Of a stretch of 64,000 nucleotides of DNA, positions 9,027-18,463 are shown in pieces. Positions within the stretch are counted from its first letter, which is position 1; the number at the start of each line of letters is the position of its first letter. The stretch is from positions 62,001 through 126,000 of the forward strand of contig NKIO01000001.1 in assembly GCA_002255935.1 (NCBI GenBank), given 5' to 3'. Below the pieces are notes generated by a model. That model saw nothing but the letters and a program-made list of their open reading frames with translations, was not told where the DNA came from and did not search any database. Source of the stretch: Comamonadaceae bacterium PBBC2. Its GTDB lineage: Bacteria > Pseudomonadota > Gammaproteobacteria > Burkholderiales > Burkholderiaceae_C. A program made the position numbers and the translations under genes.

Positions 9027-9866
9027 TTAAGTCTGGCGGTATGCAGCGGCCATCTCCGCTGCGCGACGGCGCTCGGCCCGGGCAATCAACACGCTAGCGA
9101 TCAGCACGCCCGCACTCACCACCAACACCGTCAACGTCGCCACGGTGTTCACACTGGGACTCAGGCCCAGCCGAGCACGACTGAAGATGGTGATGGGCAT
9201 GGTGGTAGACCCTGGGCCGGACAAAAAGGCCGACAAAACCACGTCATCCAAAGACAGTGTGAAAGTAAGCAACCAGGCGGAGCCGATAGCCTGTGAAATC
9301 AAAGGCAAAGTGACCAGGAAAAAAACCTGCAAGGGACGGCAACCCAGGTCCTGCGCAGCCTCTTCCATTTGGGGGCTGAGCTCTTGCAAACGCGACTGCA
9401 CCACCACCGTGGCGTAGGCCATGCCGAGCAAGGTGTGCCCGAGCCAAATGGTGCCCATGCCGCGCTCAGGAAAACCGAACATGCGTTGTACCGACACCAA
9501 CATCAACAACAAAGACAAGCCAATGATCACCTCCGGCATCACCAGCGGTGAATTCACCATGCCAGCCAACATGGTGCGGCCCGGAAAACGTTTGAATCGA
9601 TGCAATGACAAAGCCGCCAAGGTACCCAAAATCACAGATGAACAGGCCGTAAGAAAAGCAATCTTCAGGGACAGCCCGAACCCGGTAATGATTTCGGTAT
9701 CGTTGACCAACTCCTGATACCAGCGCAAAGACCAACCGCCCCAACTGGTGACCATGGGACTGGCGTTGAAACTTAGGATGATGAGCGTAAAGATGGGCAA
9801 GTACAAGAACAGAAAGACCGCGCCCATCCAGACCCGCGATGTCATTTGGCCGGCTGAAAGTTTCAT
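9027..9866 (-). CDS. potI: Putrescine ABC transporter permease PotI
   Basis: Inner-membrane permease of the putrescine importer, 279 residues with about six hydrophobic helices. The cytoplasmic EAA-type loop that docks on PotG is visible (MEEAAQDLGCRPLQVFF). The ATG overlaps the potH stop by 4 nt (ATGA), so the two permeases are translationally coupled. It is the last gene of the potFGHI set; the porin gene follows 42 nt later. Confidence 0.93.
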   Translation of the reverse strand: MKLSAGQMTSRVWMGAVFLFLYLPIFTLIILSFNASPMVTSWGGWSLRWYQELVNDTEIITGFGLSLKIAFLTACSSVILGTLAALSLHRFKRFPGRTMLAGMVNSPLVMPEVIIGLSLLLMLVSVQRMFGFPERGMGTIWLGHTLLGMAYATVVVQSRLQELSPQMEEAAQDLGCRPLQVFFLVTLPLISQAIGSAWLLTFTLSLDDVVLSAFLSGPGSTTMPITIFSRARLGLSPSVNTVATLTVLVVSAGVLIASVLIARAERRRAAEMAAAYRQT

Positions 9867-10789
9867 GCGCGACCTCCTGAAGCGCTTTCAGCCTGGTACT
9901 TGTTGAAAAAGGCCAGCGGCACAATGATCAACAGCACCATCACCACCGCCACGGTGGCAGCCATGGGCCAATCGTTGTTGCTGAAAAACTCGTCCCACAG
10001 CACGCGGCCAATCATCAAGGTCTCCGGGCCACCCAGCAATTCGGGAATCACAAACTCACCCACGCATGGGATGAACACCAGCATGGAACCCGCGATGATG
10101 CCGCTCTTGGACAGAGGCACCGTGATGCGCCAGAAGGCCTGCCAGGGCGTAGCGCCCAAGTCCAAAGCAGCCTCCAACAGGCGCAAATCCATCTTCACCA
10201 GGTTGGCATACAGCGGCAAGATCATGAAGGGCACATAGGTGTAGACCATACCCAGCACCAGTGAGAACGGCGTGTTCATCATCTTGATGGGCTCACTGAT
10301 CAGGCCCAAAGACATCGCCACGTTATTGAACACACCGCTGTCGGCCAGCAGCATCTTCCAGGCGTAAACCCGCAACAAAAATGAGGTCCAGAACGGCAAC
10401 ATCACCAGCATCAACAACGCCGGACGTTTGTCCGCTGGACTGCGTGCCATGAAATAGGCAAACGGGTAGGCGATCAGTAAACAAATGGCCGTGGTGATAG
10501 CCGCAAACTTGATGGAACTCAGGTAGGTCTGAAAGTACAAGTCATCCTGGGTCAGGCTGACATAGTTACCAAAGTGAAATTGCAGCGTCAGCGTCTGCTC
10601 CGCCCAGGTCAATACGTCCTTGAAAAACACCGTGTCCATTTCGGACAGGCTGATTTTGAAGACCACTAAAAACGGCAGCAGAAAAACCGCCAGCAGGAAC
10701 AGCATAGGCACGCCAATGACAGCAGTGCGGCCCCAGGGTCCGGTAATTTTGTTGTGGAGCGAAAAGCGCTTCATGGTGGTTGCCATCAT
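9863..10789 (-). CDS. potH: Putrescine ABC transporter permease PotH
   Basis: Partner permease of PotI, 308 residues. A long N-terminal cytoplasmic stretch leads into the first helix (VIGVPMLFLLAVFLLPFLVV), and the EAA loop appears as LLEAALDLGATPWQAFW. It starts 6 nt after the potG stop and overlaps potI by 4 nt. The frame opens with MMATTMKRFSLHN, so the true start could be the internal ATG a few codons on. Confidence 0.93.
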   Translation of the reverse strand: MMATTMKRFSLHNKITGPWGRTAVIGVPMLFLLAVFLLPFLVVFKISLSEMDTVFFKDVLTWAEQTLTLQFHFGNYVSLTQDDLYFQTYLSSIKFAAITTAICLLIAYPFAYFMARSPADKRPALLMLVMLPFWTSFLLRVYAWKMLLADSGVFNNVAMSLGLISEPIKMMNTPFSLVLGMVYTYVPFMILPLYANLVKMDLRLLEAALDLGATPWQAFWRITVPLSKSGIIAGSMLVFIPCVGEFVIPELLGGPETLMIGRVLWDEFFSNNDWPMAATVAVVMVLLIIVPLAFFNKYQAESASGGRA

Positions 10790-10795
10790 TGCTGT

Positions 10796-11950
10796 TTAAC
10801 TGGTCAACACAACGACATCGCTGCCACACCACCACACAACCACCTTGTCGCCCCAGGTCAGTTGGACAGCGTTGTGGCGTGCGGCATTGGTACGTGTCAC
10901 TTTGACCATGGCACCGGATGCCAACTTGACGTGGTAGGTCGTCAAGCTGCCCAGATAGGCCAAATCTTCGATGACGCCCTCCGCCTGGTTGAAGCCCACT
11001 TCGGCCAGCGATTCACGTTCACTATCAGCGGGAACACCCTGTTGAATTTCCATTTTCTCGGGGCGAATGGCCACATGCACAGCCATGTCGGCCGTACCGG
11101 TGATGCCGTGGCTCACATAGTGTTTGCACTCAGGCGTGGCAATGATCACGTGATCAGGCTCATCCACCTCAACTTTGCCCTTGAACAAGTTCACACTGCC
11201 AATGAAGTCGGCCACAAAGCGGCAGTTGGGCGTTTCATAAATCTCAGCAGGTTTGCCGATTTGCAGAATCTTACCCTCGCTCATCACACCAATGCGGGTG
11301 GCCATGGTCATGGCCTCCTCCTGGTCATGGGTCACCATCACACAGGTCACGCCGACCTGCTCAATGATGCCGACCAGCTCCAACTGGGTGCGTTCGCGCA
11401 GCTTGGCATCCAGAGCACCCAAAGGCTCATCGAGCAATAGCAGCTTAGGCCGCTTGGCCAAGCTCCGTGCCAAGGCGACGCGCTGCTGTTGACCGCCCGA
11501 GAGTTGGTGGGGCTTGCGTTTGGCATAGGCCTTGAGTTGCACCAGATCCAGCATCTGGGTCACGCGAGCCTCAATCTCCTCCTTAGGCAACCCATCGCGC
11601 TTCAGACCAAAAGCGATGTTGTCCCACACCGTGAGGTGCGGAAACAAGGCGTAGCTCTGGAACATCATATTAATGGGCCGCTCGTAGGGCGCGAGCCCGA
11701 CGATGTCTTGGCCCGCCAACAGAATTTGTCCCGACGTGGGCGTTTCAAAACCGGCCAGCATGCGCAACAAGGTGGACTTTCCGCAGCCCGACGATCCTAG
11801 CAACGCGAAGATTTCACCCTGTCGAATGTCCAGCGACACCTCATCAACCGCAAATACATCGTCAAATTTTTTGACAATGCGCTTGATCTGCAAAAACGGA
11901 GCGCCGTTGGCCGGCGCTGCCGAAGCACTGGAATTGGGAGGAGTTGCCAC
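10796..11950 (-). CDS. potG: Putrescine ABC transporter ATP-binding protein PotG
   Basis: Nucleotide-binding subunit of the putrescine importer, 384 residues. Walker A GSSGCGKST, the ABC signature LSGGQQQRVALARSLAKR, Walker B LLLLDEPLGALD and the H-loop VTHDQEEAM are all intact. A C-terminal TOBE-like regulatory domain (about residues 270-380) is typical of PotG and MalK. It lies 46 nt after potF, and potH starts 6 nt after its end. Confidence 0.95.
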   Translation of the reverse strand: MATPPNSSASAAPANGAPFLQIKRIVKKFDDVFAVDEVSLDIRQGEIFALLGSSGCGKSTLLRMLAGFETPTSGQILLAGQDIVGLAPYERPINMMFQSYALFPHLTVWDNIAFGLKRDGLPKEEIEARVTQMLDLVQLKAYAKRKPHQLSGGQQQRVALARSLAKRPKLLLLDEPLGALDAKLRERTQLELVGIIEQVGVTCVMVTHDQEEAMTMATRIGVMSEGKILQIGKPAEIYETPNCRFVADFIGSVNLFKGKVEVDEPDHVIIATPECKHYVSHGITGTADMAVHVAIRPEKMEIQQGVPADSERESLAEVGFNQAEGVIEDLAYLGSLTTYHVKLASGAMVKVTRTNAARHNAVQLTWGDKVVVWWCGSDVVVLTS

Positions 11951-11996
11951 CAGAGTTACCCTTGTCAGCGAGATAAAAAGACCAACTTGTCAGGGC

Positions 11997-13124
11997 TCAA
12001 AGCCCTGTTTTGAAGCTGGTGTAGGTGCGGGTAGCCAGACGGCGCACATCATTGGTCAGCGCACTGGGCGCCACCATCTTGGCCATTTCAGCCCCAGTCG
12101 GGAACACCGACGGGTTGTTGGCAATATCAAGGGCAATGAACTTGCGCGAGGCCTTATTGGGGTTGGCGTAAAACACCTGGTTAGTCAGACCCGCATGCAC
12201 TTCAGGACGCATGATGTAGTTGATGAATGCATGGGCATTCTTGGGGTGGGGGGCATCAGCAGGAATGGCCATCATGTCAAAGAACAAAATGCCGCCTTTC
12301 TTGGGCACAAAGGCCTGGATGTCCTGGCCGGTCTTGCCCTCAATGGCGCGTTTGCGTGCGATGTTGATATCACCACTCCAGCCCAGCGCCAGGCAAACGG
12401 AGCCACCCGCCATGTCATTGATGTAGCCAGACGAACTGAATAAGGTTACGTAGGGCCGCACGGACTTAAGTAGGTCACTCGCCTCTTTGTAATCCGCGGA
12501 GTTTTTGCTAAACGGGTTTTTGCCGAGGTAATGCAGGGCCGCTGGCAAGACCTCCGTGGCGCTATCCAGCACCGACACGCCACAGCCTTTGAGCTTGCTA
12601 ACGTATTTGGGATTGAAAAACAATTCCCACACGTTGTCAGGAATAGGTTCAGAGCCCAACGCAGCTTTCACTTTGGCGGTGTTAACGCCAATGGTGGTGT
12701 AGCCCCAGAGCCAGTTCACCAGGTACTGGTTGCCGGGGTCGATGTTGGCAATTTGGGCTTGAATGTCGGGGTCGAGATTTTTCAGATTCGGGAGCTGGGT
12801 AGTATCCAGTTTGGTCAGCAGACCGCCGTCGATCTGCAAGCGCGCAAAGGTGCTGGAGGGCACAACAATGTCGTAACCGGTCTTGCCAGCTACCAATTTG
12901 GCATGCAGGATTTCGTTGTTGTCGTAGGTGTCATAGCGCACCTTGATGCCGGTTTCTTTCTCAAAATTCTGGATGGTGTCGGGTGCAATGTAGTCTGACC
13001 AGTTGTAGATGTTGAGAACTTTTTCCTCCTGCGCAGTCGCATGGAATGCGAAGGTCGAGAGTCCTGCCGCCGTCAGCCCGCTCAAAAGCAGGTTCAACCA
13101 ATTTTTTCCAATTGCTTTGACCAC
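11997..13124 (-). CDS. potF: Periplasmic putrescine-binding protein PotF
   Basis: Captures putrescine in the periplasm for PotGHI. 375 residues with a signal peptide ending near ATAQEEK. The mature start KVLNIYNWSDYIAPDTIQNF and the later LVNWLWGYTTIGVN are characteristic of the PotD/PotF family of extracellular binding proteins. The 112-nt gap upstream (13125-13236), after the aminotransferase, could carry a promoter; I see no clear operator there. Confidence 0.95.
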   Translation of the reverse strand: MVKAIGKNWLNLLLSGLTAAGLSTFAFHATAQEEKVLNIYNWSDYIAPDTIQNFEKETGIKVRYDTYDNNEILHAKLVAGKTGYDIVVPSSTFARLQIDGGLLTKLDTTQLPNLKNLDPDIQAQIANIDPGNQYLVNWLWGYTTIGVNTAKVKAALGSEPIPDNVWELFFNPKYVSKLKGCGVSVLDSATEVLPAALHYLGKNPFSKNSADYKEASDLLKSVRPYVTLFSSSGYINDMAGGSVCLALGWSGDINIARKRAIEGKTGQDIQAFVPKKGGILFFDMMAIPADAPHPKNAHAFINYIMRPEVHAGLTNQVFYANPNKASRKFIALDIANNPSVFPTGAEMAKMVAPSALTNDVRRLATRTYTSFKTGL

Positions 13125-13236
13125 TTGAATCTCCTAGTAAAAGTCCGACATCCGAAATTTTGGGGTTTACTCGCCGCTGTGCCCTGCACCGCAGGAATCC
13201 TAACGCCTGTTTGCGCTATTTTTAACCATGCAATCC

Positions 13237-14634
13237 CTATGCCAACCACGCATTTTTTTGCGCATCTGCATAGGTTAAATCGAGACACAACAGGATCAGT
13301 CCAATCATTTCGTCAATTTGGGCGTGCGTCATGGTCAAAGGCGGCGCAATGATCATGCGATCGCCCACCGCGCGCATGATCAAACCATTGCCAAAACAGT
13401 GGCCACGGCAAACCATGCCGACACCCAAGTCCTCAGAAAAATGCGCGCCGGTGGCCTTATTTTTAACCAACACCAGCCCGGCCGTAAAACCGCAAGTTTC
13501 TGCAACACCGACCAAAGGATGTGCGGCCACCTTTTTGAACTGCTCGGCCAAGTAGGGGCCAACATCGTCGCGCACGCGCTGGGGCAGTTGTTCGCGCTCC
13601 ATGATTTCCAGATTGGCCAGGGCCACGGCGCAAGCCACGGGGTGGCCGCTGTAGGTGTAGCCGTGGTTGAACTCGCCGCCCTTTTCAATCAACACATCGG
13701 CCACACGGTTACCCACCATGACGCCGCCCAGCGGAATATAGCCACTGGTTACCGCTTTGGCGAAGGTGATCAAGTCAGGCTTGTAGTCAAATTTTTCGCA
13801 ACCAAACCAGTAGCCCAAACGGCCAAATGCGCAGATCACCTCATCGCTGATCAGCAAGATGCCGTATTTGTCCACGATGCGTTGAATCTCGGGCCAATAG
13901 GTGGCGGGCGGAATGATGACGCCACCCGCACCTTGCACAGGCTCGGCAATGAAAGCGGCTACCTTGTCGGCACCCAGCTCCAGAATTTTTTCCTCCAGCC
14001 AGCCCGCGGCGCGAACACCGAATGCGTCTGCGCTCTCTCCCGGTTTGGCATTGTCAAAGTGATAGGGCTGTTCAATGTGGGTGATGTTGGGGATCGGCAA
14101 ATCACCCTGCGCGTGCATACCGCTCATGCCGCCCAAAGAAGCGCCCGCCATGGTGCTGCCGTGGTAGCCGTTCTTGCGACCAATGATGATCTTGCGCTGG
14201 GGCTGCCCCAGCAAATCCCAGTAGCGGCGCACCATGCGCACATTGGAGTCATTGCTCTCGCTGCCGCTGGAGGAATAGAAAACGTGGTTAAAAGTTCGAT
14301 CCCCAATTTTGGGTGCTAGCGATGCCAATTTGGCCGCCAGTGTGGCTGCAGGCACGTTGGTAGTTTGGAAGAAGGTGTTGTAGAAGGGAAGCACCATCAT
14401 TTGCTTGGCCGCAGCATCGGCCAGTGCCTGGCGGCCATAGCCCACATTCACACACCACAGGCCACTCATGGCATCCAGCACGCGCTTGCCTTCAGAGTCC
14501 CACACGTAAATGTCATCGGCCCGGGTCATCACCCGCGCACCCTTGGCATTGAGCTCTTTGAAATCTGTGAAAGGATGCAAAAAGTGGGCGCTATCCAAGG
14601 CTTGAATCAGGGCGGTATCAACAACGGTATTCAT
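13237..14634 (-). CDS. spuC: Class III aminotransferase, probable putrescine-pyruvate aminotransferase (SpuC-like)
   Basis: 465 residues, PLP-dependent. Motifs: YSSSGSESNDSNVRMVRRYW, KNGYHGST, the cofactor aspartate in LLISDEVICAFGRLG and the PLP lysine in TFAKAVTSGYIPLGG. This matches the SpuC / omega-amino-acid:pyruvate group, which converts putrescine to 4-aminobutanal and gives a direct route parallel to the gamma-glutamyl pathway. It starts 32 nt after the puuA stop, in the same direction, and is followed by potF. The exact amine specificity is inferred from context. Confidence 0.85.
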   Translation of the reverse strand: MNTVVDTALIQALDSAHFLHPFTDFKELNAKGARVMTRADDIYVWDSEGKRVLDAMSGLWCVNVGYGRQALADAAAKQMMVLPFYNTFFQTTNVPAATLAAKLASLAPKIGDRTFNHVFYSSSGSESNDSNVRMVRRYWDLLGQPQRKIIIGRKNGYHGSTMAGASLGGMSGMHAQGDLPIPNITHIEQPYHFDNAKPGESADAFGVRAAGWLEEKILELGADKVAAFIAEPVQGAGGVIIPPATYWPEIQRIVDKYGILLISDEVICAFGRLGYWFGCEKFDYKPDLITFAKAVTSGYIPLGGVMVGNRVADVLIEKGGEFNHGYTYSGHPVACAVALANLEIMEREQLPQRVRDDVGPYLAEQFKKVAAHPLVGVAETCGFTAGLVLVKNKATGAHFSEDLGVGMVCRGHCFGNGLIMRAVGDRMIIAPPLTMTHAQIDEMIGLILLCLDLTYADAQKNAWLA

Positions 14635-14666
14635 AAAAATATCCAGCTTAAAAATGAAATAAATGT

Positions 14667-16034
14667 TTAAACGTGCAGCAGCAGATGCTCACGTTCCCAA
14701 GGTGAAATGACCTTCATAAATTCGTCAAATTCGAGTTCCTTGATTTCGGAATACACCGTAATGAACTCTTTGCCCAAGACTTCATGCAAATCCGACTCGC
14801 GCGACAACCAATCCAGTGATTCGCCCAGACTGCGTGGCAAGGCGTAAGGAGCCAAATAGGCATCCCCCTTCATCTCAGGCTTAGGTTTAATCTTGTTTTT
14901 GAGTCCCAGGTAGCCGCAGGCCAAAGTCATCGCCATCGCGATATACGGATTGGCATCCGCACCAATCACGCGGTTCTCTACACGCCGTGCCGACGGCGAA
15001 GAAATAGGCGACCGGATACCGCAGGTGCGGTTGTCATAGCCCCATTCAATATTGATGGGGGCCGCCATATTGCGGGCCAGGCGACGGTAGCTGTTCACAT
15101 AGGGCGCCACCAGCACCATCGCGGCGGGAATATAGCGTTGCAATCCACCGATGTAGTGCATGAAAGCTTCCGATGGCGTGCCATCTTCGTTGCTGAAAAT
15201 GTTCTTACCCGTCGCAATACTCAGGATGCTTTGGTGCACATGCATGGCGCTACCCGGCTCACCCGCAATGGGCTTGGCCATGAAGGTGGCATACATGTCA
15301 TGGCGCAGCGCCGCTTCACGCACCGTGCGCTTGAAGAAGAACACTTCATCGGCCAGGCCCAGTGGCTGGTTGTGAAAGAAGTTGATTTCCATTTGCCCGG
15401 CACCCACTTCGTGAATCAGCGTGTCCACGTTGAGCTCCATCTTGTCGGCGTAGTCGTAGATCTCTTCGAATAAAGGATCAAACTCATTCACCGCATCGAT
15501 GCTGTAGGCCTGGCGCGATGTCTCAGCGCGGCCGCTGCGGCCAATCGGAGCCTTCAATGGAATATCGGGATCGGTGTTGCGGGCGGTAAGGTAGAACTCC
15601 AGCTCGGGTGCGACGATGGGCTGCAGGCCCTCGGCGGCGAACAGATCGCACACCTTGCGCAGCACACTGCGCGGGGCAAATGGCACGAGCTTGCCTTCGT
15701 TATCAAAGCAGTCATGCACCACCTGGGCCGTGGGGTCAGTAGCCCAAGGAACAATGCGCACAGTAGACGGGTCCGGGCGCAGTTGCATGTCCTTGTCAGT
15801 GGGGTCGATCACGTCATAGTAAGGTCCGGTCTCGGGCACTTCACCCGTTACACCCATGGCCACAATGGCCTGGGGCAAGCGCATGCCCCGATCTTCAGTG
15901 AACTTGGCTCGCGGCAAAATTTTTCCACGTGCCACACCGGTCAAATCGGGTACCAGGCATTCCACTTCGGTCACACGGCGTTCATTGAGCCATTGCTCCA
16001 GATCATTGAAGGTCATGGTCTTCGGTGCACTCAT
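14667..16034 (-). CDS. puuA: Gamma-glutamylputrescine synthetase (glutamine synthetase fold)
   Basis: ATP-dependent ligation of glutamate to putrescine, the first step of the Puu pathway. 455 residues. N-terminal VECLVPDLTGVARGKILPRA, catalytic-domain PELEFYLT, HEVGAGQMEINFFHN, GSAMHVHQS and the ENRVIGADANPY C-terminal motif. The sequence differs strongly from the second glutamine-synthetase-like gene at 3274-4605, so the two are not a recent duplication. It lies 26 nt after puuD in the same transcript. Confidence 0.9.
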   Translation of the reverse strand: MSAPKTMTFNDLEQWLNERRVTEVECLVPDLTGVARGKILPRAKFTEDRGMRLPQAIVAMGVTGEVPETGPYYDVIDPTDKDMQLRPDPSTVRIVPWATDPTAQVVHDCFDNEGKLVPFAPRSVLRKVCDLFAAEGLQPIVAPELEFYLTARNTDPDIPLKAPIGRSGRAETSRQAYSIDAVNEFDPLFEEIYDYADKMELNVDTLIHEVGAGQMEINFFHNQPLGLADEVFFFKRTVREAALRHDMYATFMAKPIAGEPGSAMHVHQSILSIATGKNIFSNEDGTPSEAFMHYIGGLQRYIPAAMVLVAPYVNSYRRLARNMAAPINIEWGYDNRTCGIRSPISSPSARRVENRVIGADANPYIAMAMTLACGYLGLKNKIKPKPEMKGDAYLAPYALPRSLGESLDWLSRESDLHEVLGKEFITVYSEIKELEFDEFMKVISPWEREHLLLHV

Positions 16035-16060
16035 CGCTTACTCCTTGCTGCACAGGGCAG

Positions 16061-16846
16061 CTATTTCAAATTCTTGTGCTCTCGAGCGGCATTGCGTTGG
16101 CGGCAGGCATCGCCAAAGGCTTTAAAAATGGCCGCATAAAACGGATTCTCTGAGGTCCGCCACTCCGGGTGCCATTGCACAGCCACAGCAAAACTGCGCG
16201 CCGCCTTTAATTCAAAAGCCTCCACCAAACCATCGTTGGCACGGGCCAGCGGCAGCAGGCCATCAGCCAATCGCGCAATACCCTGGCCGTGCAGTGAATT
16301 CACATCCACCGTAGTAGCACCCGCCCATTGCGCCATTCTGGAGCCTGGCAGCAAGTGCACCGGGTGGCTGGGGCCATACTGAATGTCGAACGGCGCGGTT
16401 TTGCTTTCGCGGTGGTCCTGCAAGCCCTCTACCAAGTGCACCTGTTGGTGCAGCGTGCCGCCTAGGGCCACATTAATTTCCTGAAAGCCACGGCAAATGC
16501 CCAGCAAGGGCACATCGGCCACGATGCAAGCCTTTACCAGCGCCAGGGTCAACGCATCGCGGTGGGTATCGAGTGGCAGGGCTGGGTTGGCTACCGTTTC
16601 ACCAAAATGGGAGGGATGCACGTTGGAGGCGGAACCCGTCAGCATCACGCCATCCACCAATTCCAGCAAGGACGCAATGTCTTCCGCATCCGCCAGCGGA
16701 AATATCACGGGCTGGGCCTGTGCATTCACTTTGACAGCGCGCGCATATTTGTCACCCAAAACCAGGGATGGCATCTGCAGATCGCCCTGCCCCAGCAAGC
16801 GATGGTCCACCGGCAACCAAACCAAACAGGACGTCCTGTTTTTCAT
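16061..16846 (-). CDS. puuD: Gamma-glutamyl-GABA hydrolase (class I glutamine amidotransferase-like)
   Basis: Hydrolyses gamma-glutamyl-GABA to GABA and glutamate, closing the Puu pathway. 261 residues of the peptidase C26 / GATase1-like fold: the nucleophile elbow in LLGICRGFQEINVALGG and the catalytic histidine in AVQWHPEW. I chose the ATG at 16844-16846 because GGGGAGA sits 6 nt upstream. It is the first gene of the minus-strand array and is divergent from the MocR regulator. Confidence 0.92.
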   Translation of the reverse strand: MKNRTSCLVWLPVDHRLLGQGDLQMPSLVLGDKYARAVKVNAQAQPVIFPLADAEDIASLLELVDGVMLTGSASNVHPSHFGETVANPALPLDTHRDALTLALVKACIVADVPLLGICRGFQEINVALGGTLHQQVHLVEGLQDHRESKTAPFDIQYGPSHPVHLLPGSRMAQWAGATTVDVNSLHGQGIARLADGLLPLARANDGLVEAFELKAARSFAVAVQWHPEWRTSENPFYAAIFKAFGDACRQRNAAREHKNLK

Positions 16847-16953
16847 GCATATCTCCCCAATGTTCTTTCGCATTGTCAGGCAGAATTGGATTGTTGTGGG
16901 AGCCATTTGGAGCCACCGGGTGGTGCCACTTCGTTTACCAATGATTGATCCGC
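16847..16953. promoter_or_regulatory. Divergent promoter region puuD / mocR with repeated GGAGCCA and GGTGGTGCCA elements
   Basis: GGAGCCA occurs twice, 10 bp apart (16899-16905 and 16909-16915), followed by GGTGGTGCCACTTC at 16919-16932. The last element recurs with one mismatch upstream of speB. MocR-family proteins often bind direct repeats of this kind next to their own gene, so this is a plausible operator; binding is inferred. Confidence 0.5.
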
Positions 16954-18444
16954 ATGCTGTCCGAATTACTACTCACTGAGATGACCCGACTGGCCAAGAA
17001 GGACAACATGCCTTTGCACCGCCAGCTCTACGAAGCCTTACGCCGCGCCATGCTAGACGGCAATCTGGGTGCGGGTGAGCGCCTGCCCTCCAGCCGTGAG
17101 CTCACCACCGATTTAAAGCTGTCACGCAACACCGTGGTGTCGGCGCTCAATCAACTCGGTGTAGAGGGTTACTTGGTGAGCCGCGTTGGCAGCGGCACCT
17201 ATGTGAATGACAACCTGCCCAAGCCACAGGCCCGTAAACGCAGCAGCCATGTGGCTGCCCACACAGCCGATCTTTCCAGGCGCGGCACCGCGCTGTCCAG
17301 CACCTTTTGCTCCAGCCAATTGGAGATGCAACCTTTCACACCCGGCATTGCGGATTTCAGCGCTTTCCCGGTGGCCCTGTGGCAACGGCTGCAAAACAAA
17401 CACTGGCGCATGACCTACCCCGAGATGCTGGACTACAGCCACTCGGGCGGCTATGCACCGCTACGCCGCGCGGTGGCGGATTACTTGCGCGTGTTTCGCA
17501 GCGTGCCGCTGGATGTGGACCAGGTCATCATTACCAGCGGCACCCAGCAATCGCTGGAGCTGTGCTCGCAGTTGCTGGCCGACCACGGCGATACGGTGTG
17601 GATGGAGGACCCGGCGTACTGGGGCGCGGCGAATGTGTTCATCGCCACAGGTTTGCAGCGCCACCCGGTTGCTGTGGACCAGGAGGGCATGGCACCCGGC
17701 CCCCAGGATGAAACCGTACCGCCGCGCCTGATCTACACCACACCTTCGCACCAGTACCCCACCGGGGCCGTGATGTCGCTAGTGCGTCGGCAACAAATTT
17801 TGTCGATAGCGCGTACGCACAAGGCGTGGATTCTGGAAGACGACTACGACAGTGAATTCCGCTTCAGCGGACCACCGCTGTCTAGCCTGGCCGGACTGGA
17901 CAAGGAAGAACGCGTGCTGTACCTGGGCTCGTTTTCCAAGGTGCTCTACCCAGGCTTGAAGCTGGGCTATTTGGTGGTGCCCAAACGCCTGGCGGCGGCC
18001 TTCAAACAAGCCCATTACGACCTGAACCGCCCCGGACAAATGCCCATGCAAGCGGCCCTGGCCGAATTCATTGAGCTGGGCTACTTTGCCAGCGCCCTGC
18101 GCAAAGCGCGGGCCAGCTATGCCCAGCGGCGTCAGTCCTTGCTAGAAGCATTGCAACCCTGCCTGGGTGACCAGGCTCAAATTACAGGGGCCGAGCAAGG
18201 TTTGCACCTGTGCATGCGCTTGCCTTCCCACGTCGATGACCGCGCGCTCACGCAGCGCATTGCCGACCATGGGCTCACCGTGCGGCCCTTGTCTGCGTAC
18301 TGCCTGCGCCGCACAGATGCGCGGGGCCTGGTGATTGGCTATGGCTACGCAGCGCTGGCGGACATTGAACGCTACGGTCCAGTGCTGGCCCAGGTGATTG
18401 GCAATGAACTCAAGCGCCTTGGCAAGGCCCACAGCGCGGCTTGA
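16954..18444 (+). CDS. MocR-family (GntR wHTH + aminotransferase-like) regulator, likely of polyamine genes
   Basis: 496 residues. The N-terminal GntR winged helix (about 10-80) includes PLHRQLYEALRRAMLDGNL and LPSSRELTTDLKLSRNTVVSA. It is joined to a fold-type I aminotransferase domain (about 120-490) with the PLP lysine in LGSFSKVLYPGLKLGY. Such proteins (GabR, TauR, PdxR) sense an amine or PLP adduct. It is divergent from puuD and flanked by puuB on the other side, so I infer control of this polyamine locus. I chose the ATG at 16954; an in-frame TTG three codons earlier is possible. It converges on puuB with a 19-nt gap. Confidence 0.88.
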   Translation: MLSELLLTEMTRLAKKDNMPLHRQLYEALRRAMLDGNLGAGERLPSSRELTTDLKLSRNTVVSALNQLGVEGYLVSRVGSGTYVNDNLPKPQARKRSSHVAAHTADLSRRGTALSSTFCSSQLEMQPFTPGIADFSAFPVALWQRLQNKHWRMTYPEMLDYSHSGGYAPLRRAVADYLRVFRSVPLDVDQVIITSGTQQSLELCSQLLADHGDTVWMEDPAYWGAANVFIATGLQRHPVAVDQEGMAPGPQDETVPPRLIYTTPSHQYPTGAVMSLVRRQQILSIARTHKAWILEDDYDSEFRFSGPPLSSLAGLDKEERVLYLGSFSKVLYPGLKLGYLVVPKRLAAAFKQAHYDLNRPGQMPMQAALAEFIELGYFASALRKARASYAQRRQSLLEALQPCLGDQAQITGAEQGLHLCMRLPSHVDDRALTQRIADHGLTVRPLSAYCLRRTDARGLVIGYGYAALADIERYGPVLAQVIGNELKRLGKAHSAA

Positions 18445-18463
18445 GCGTGCAGCCCGAAGCCCT

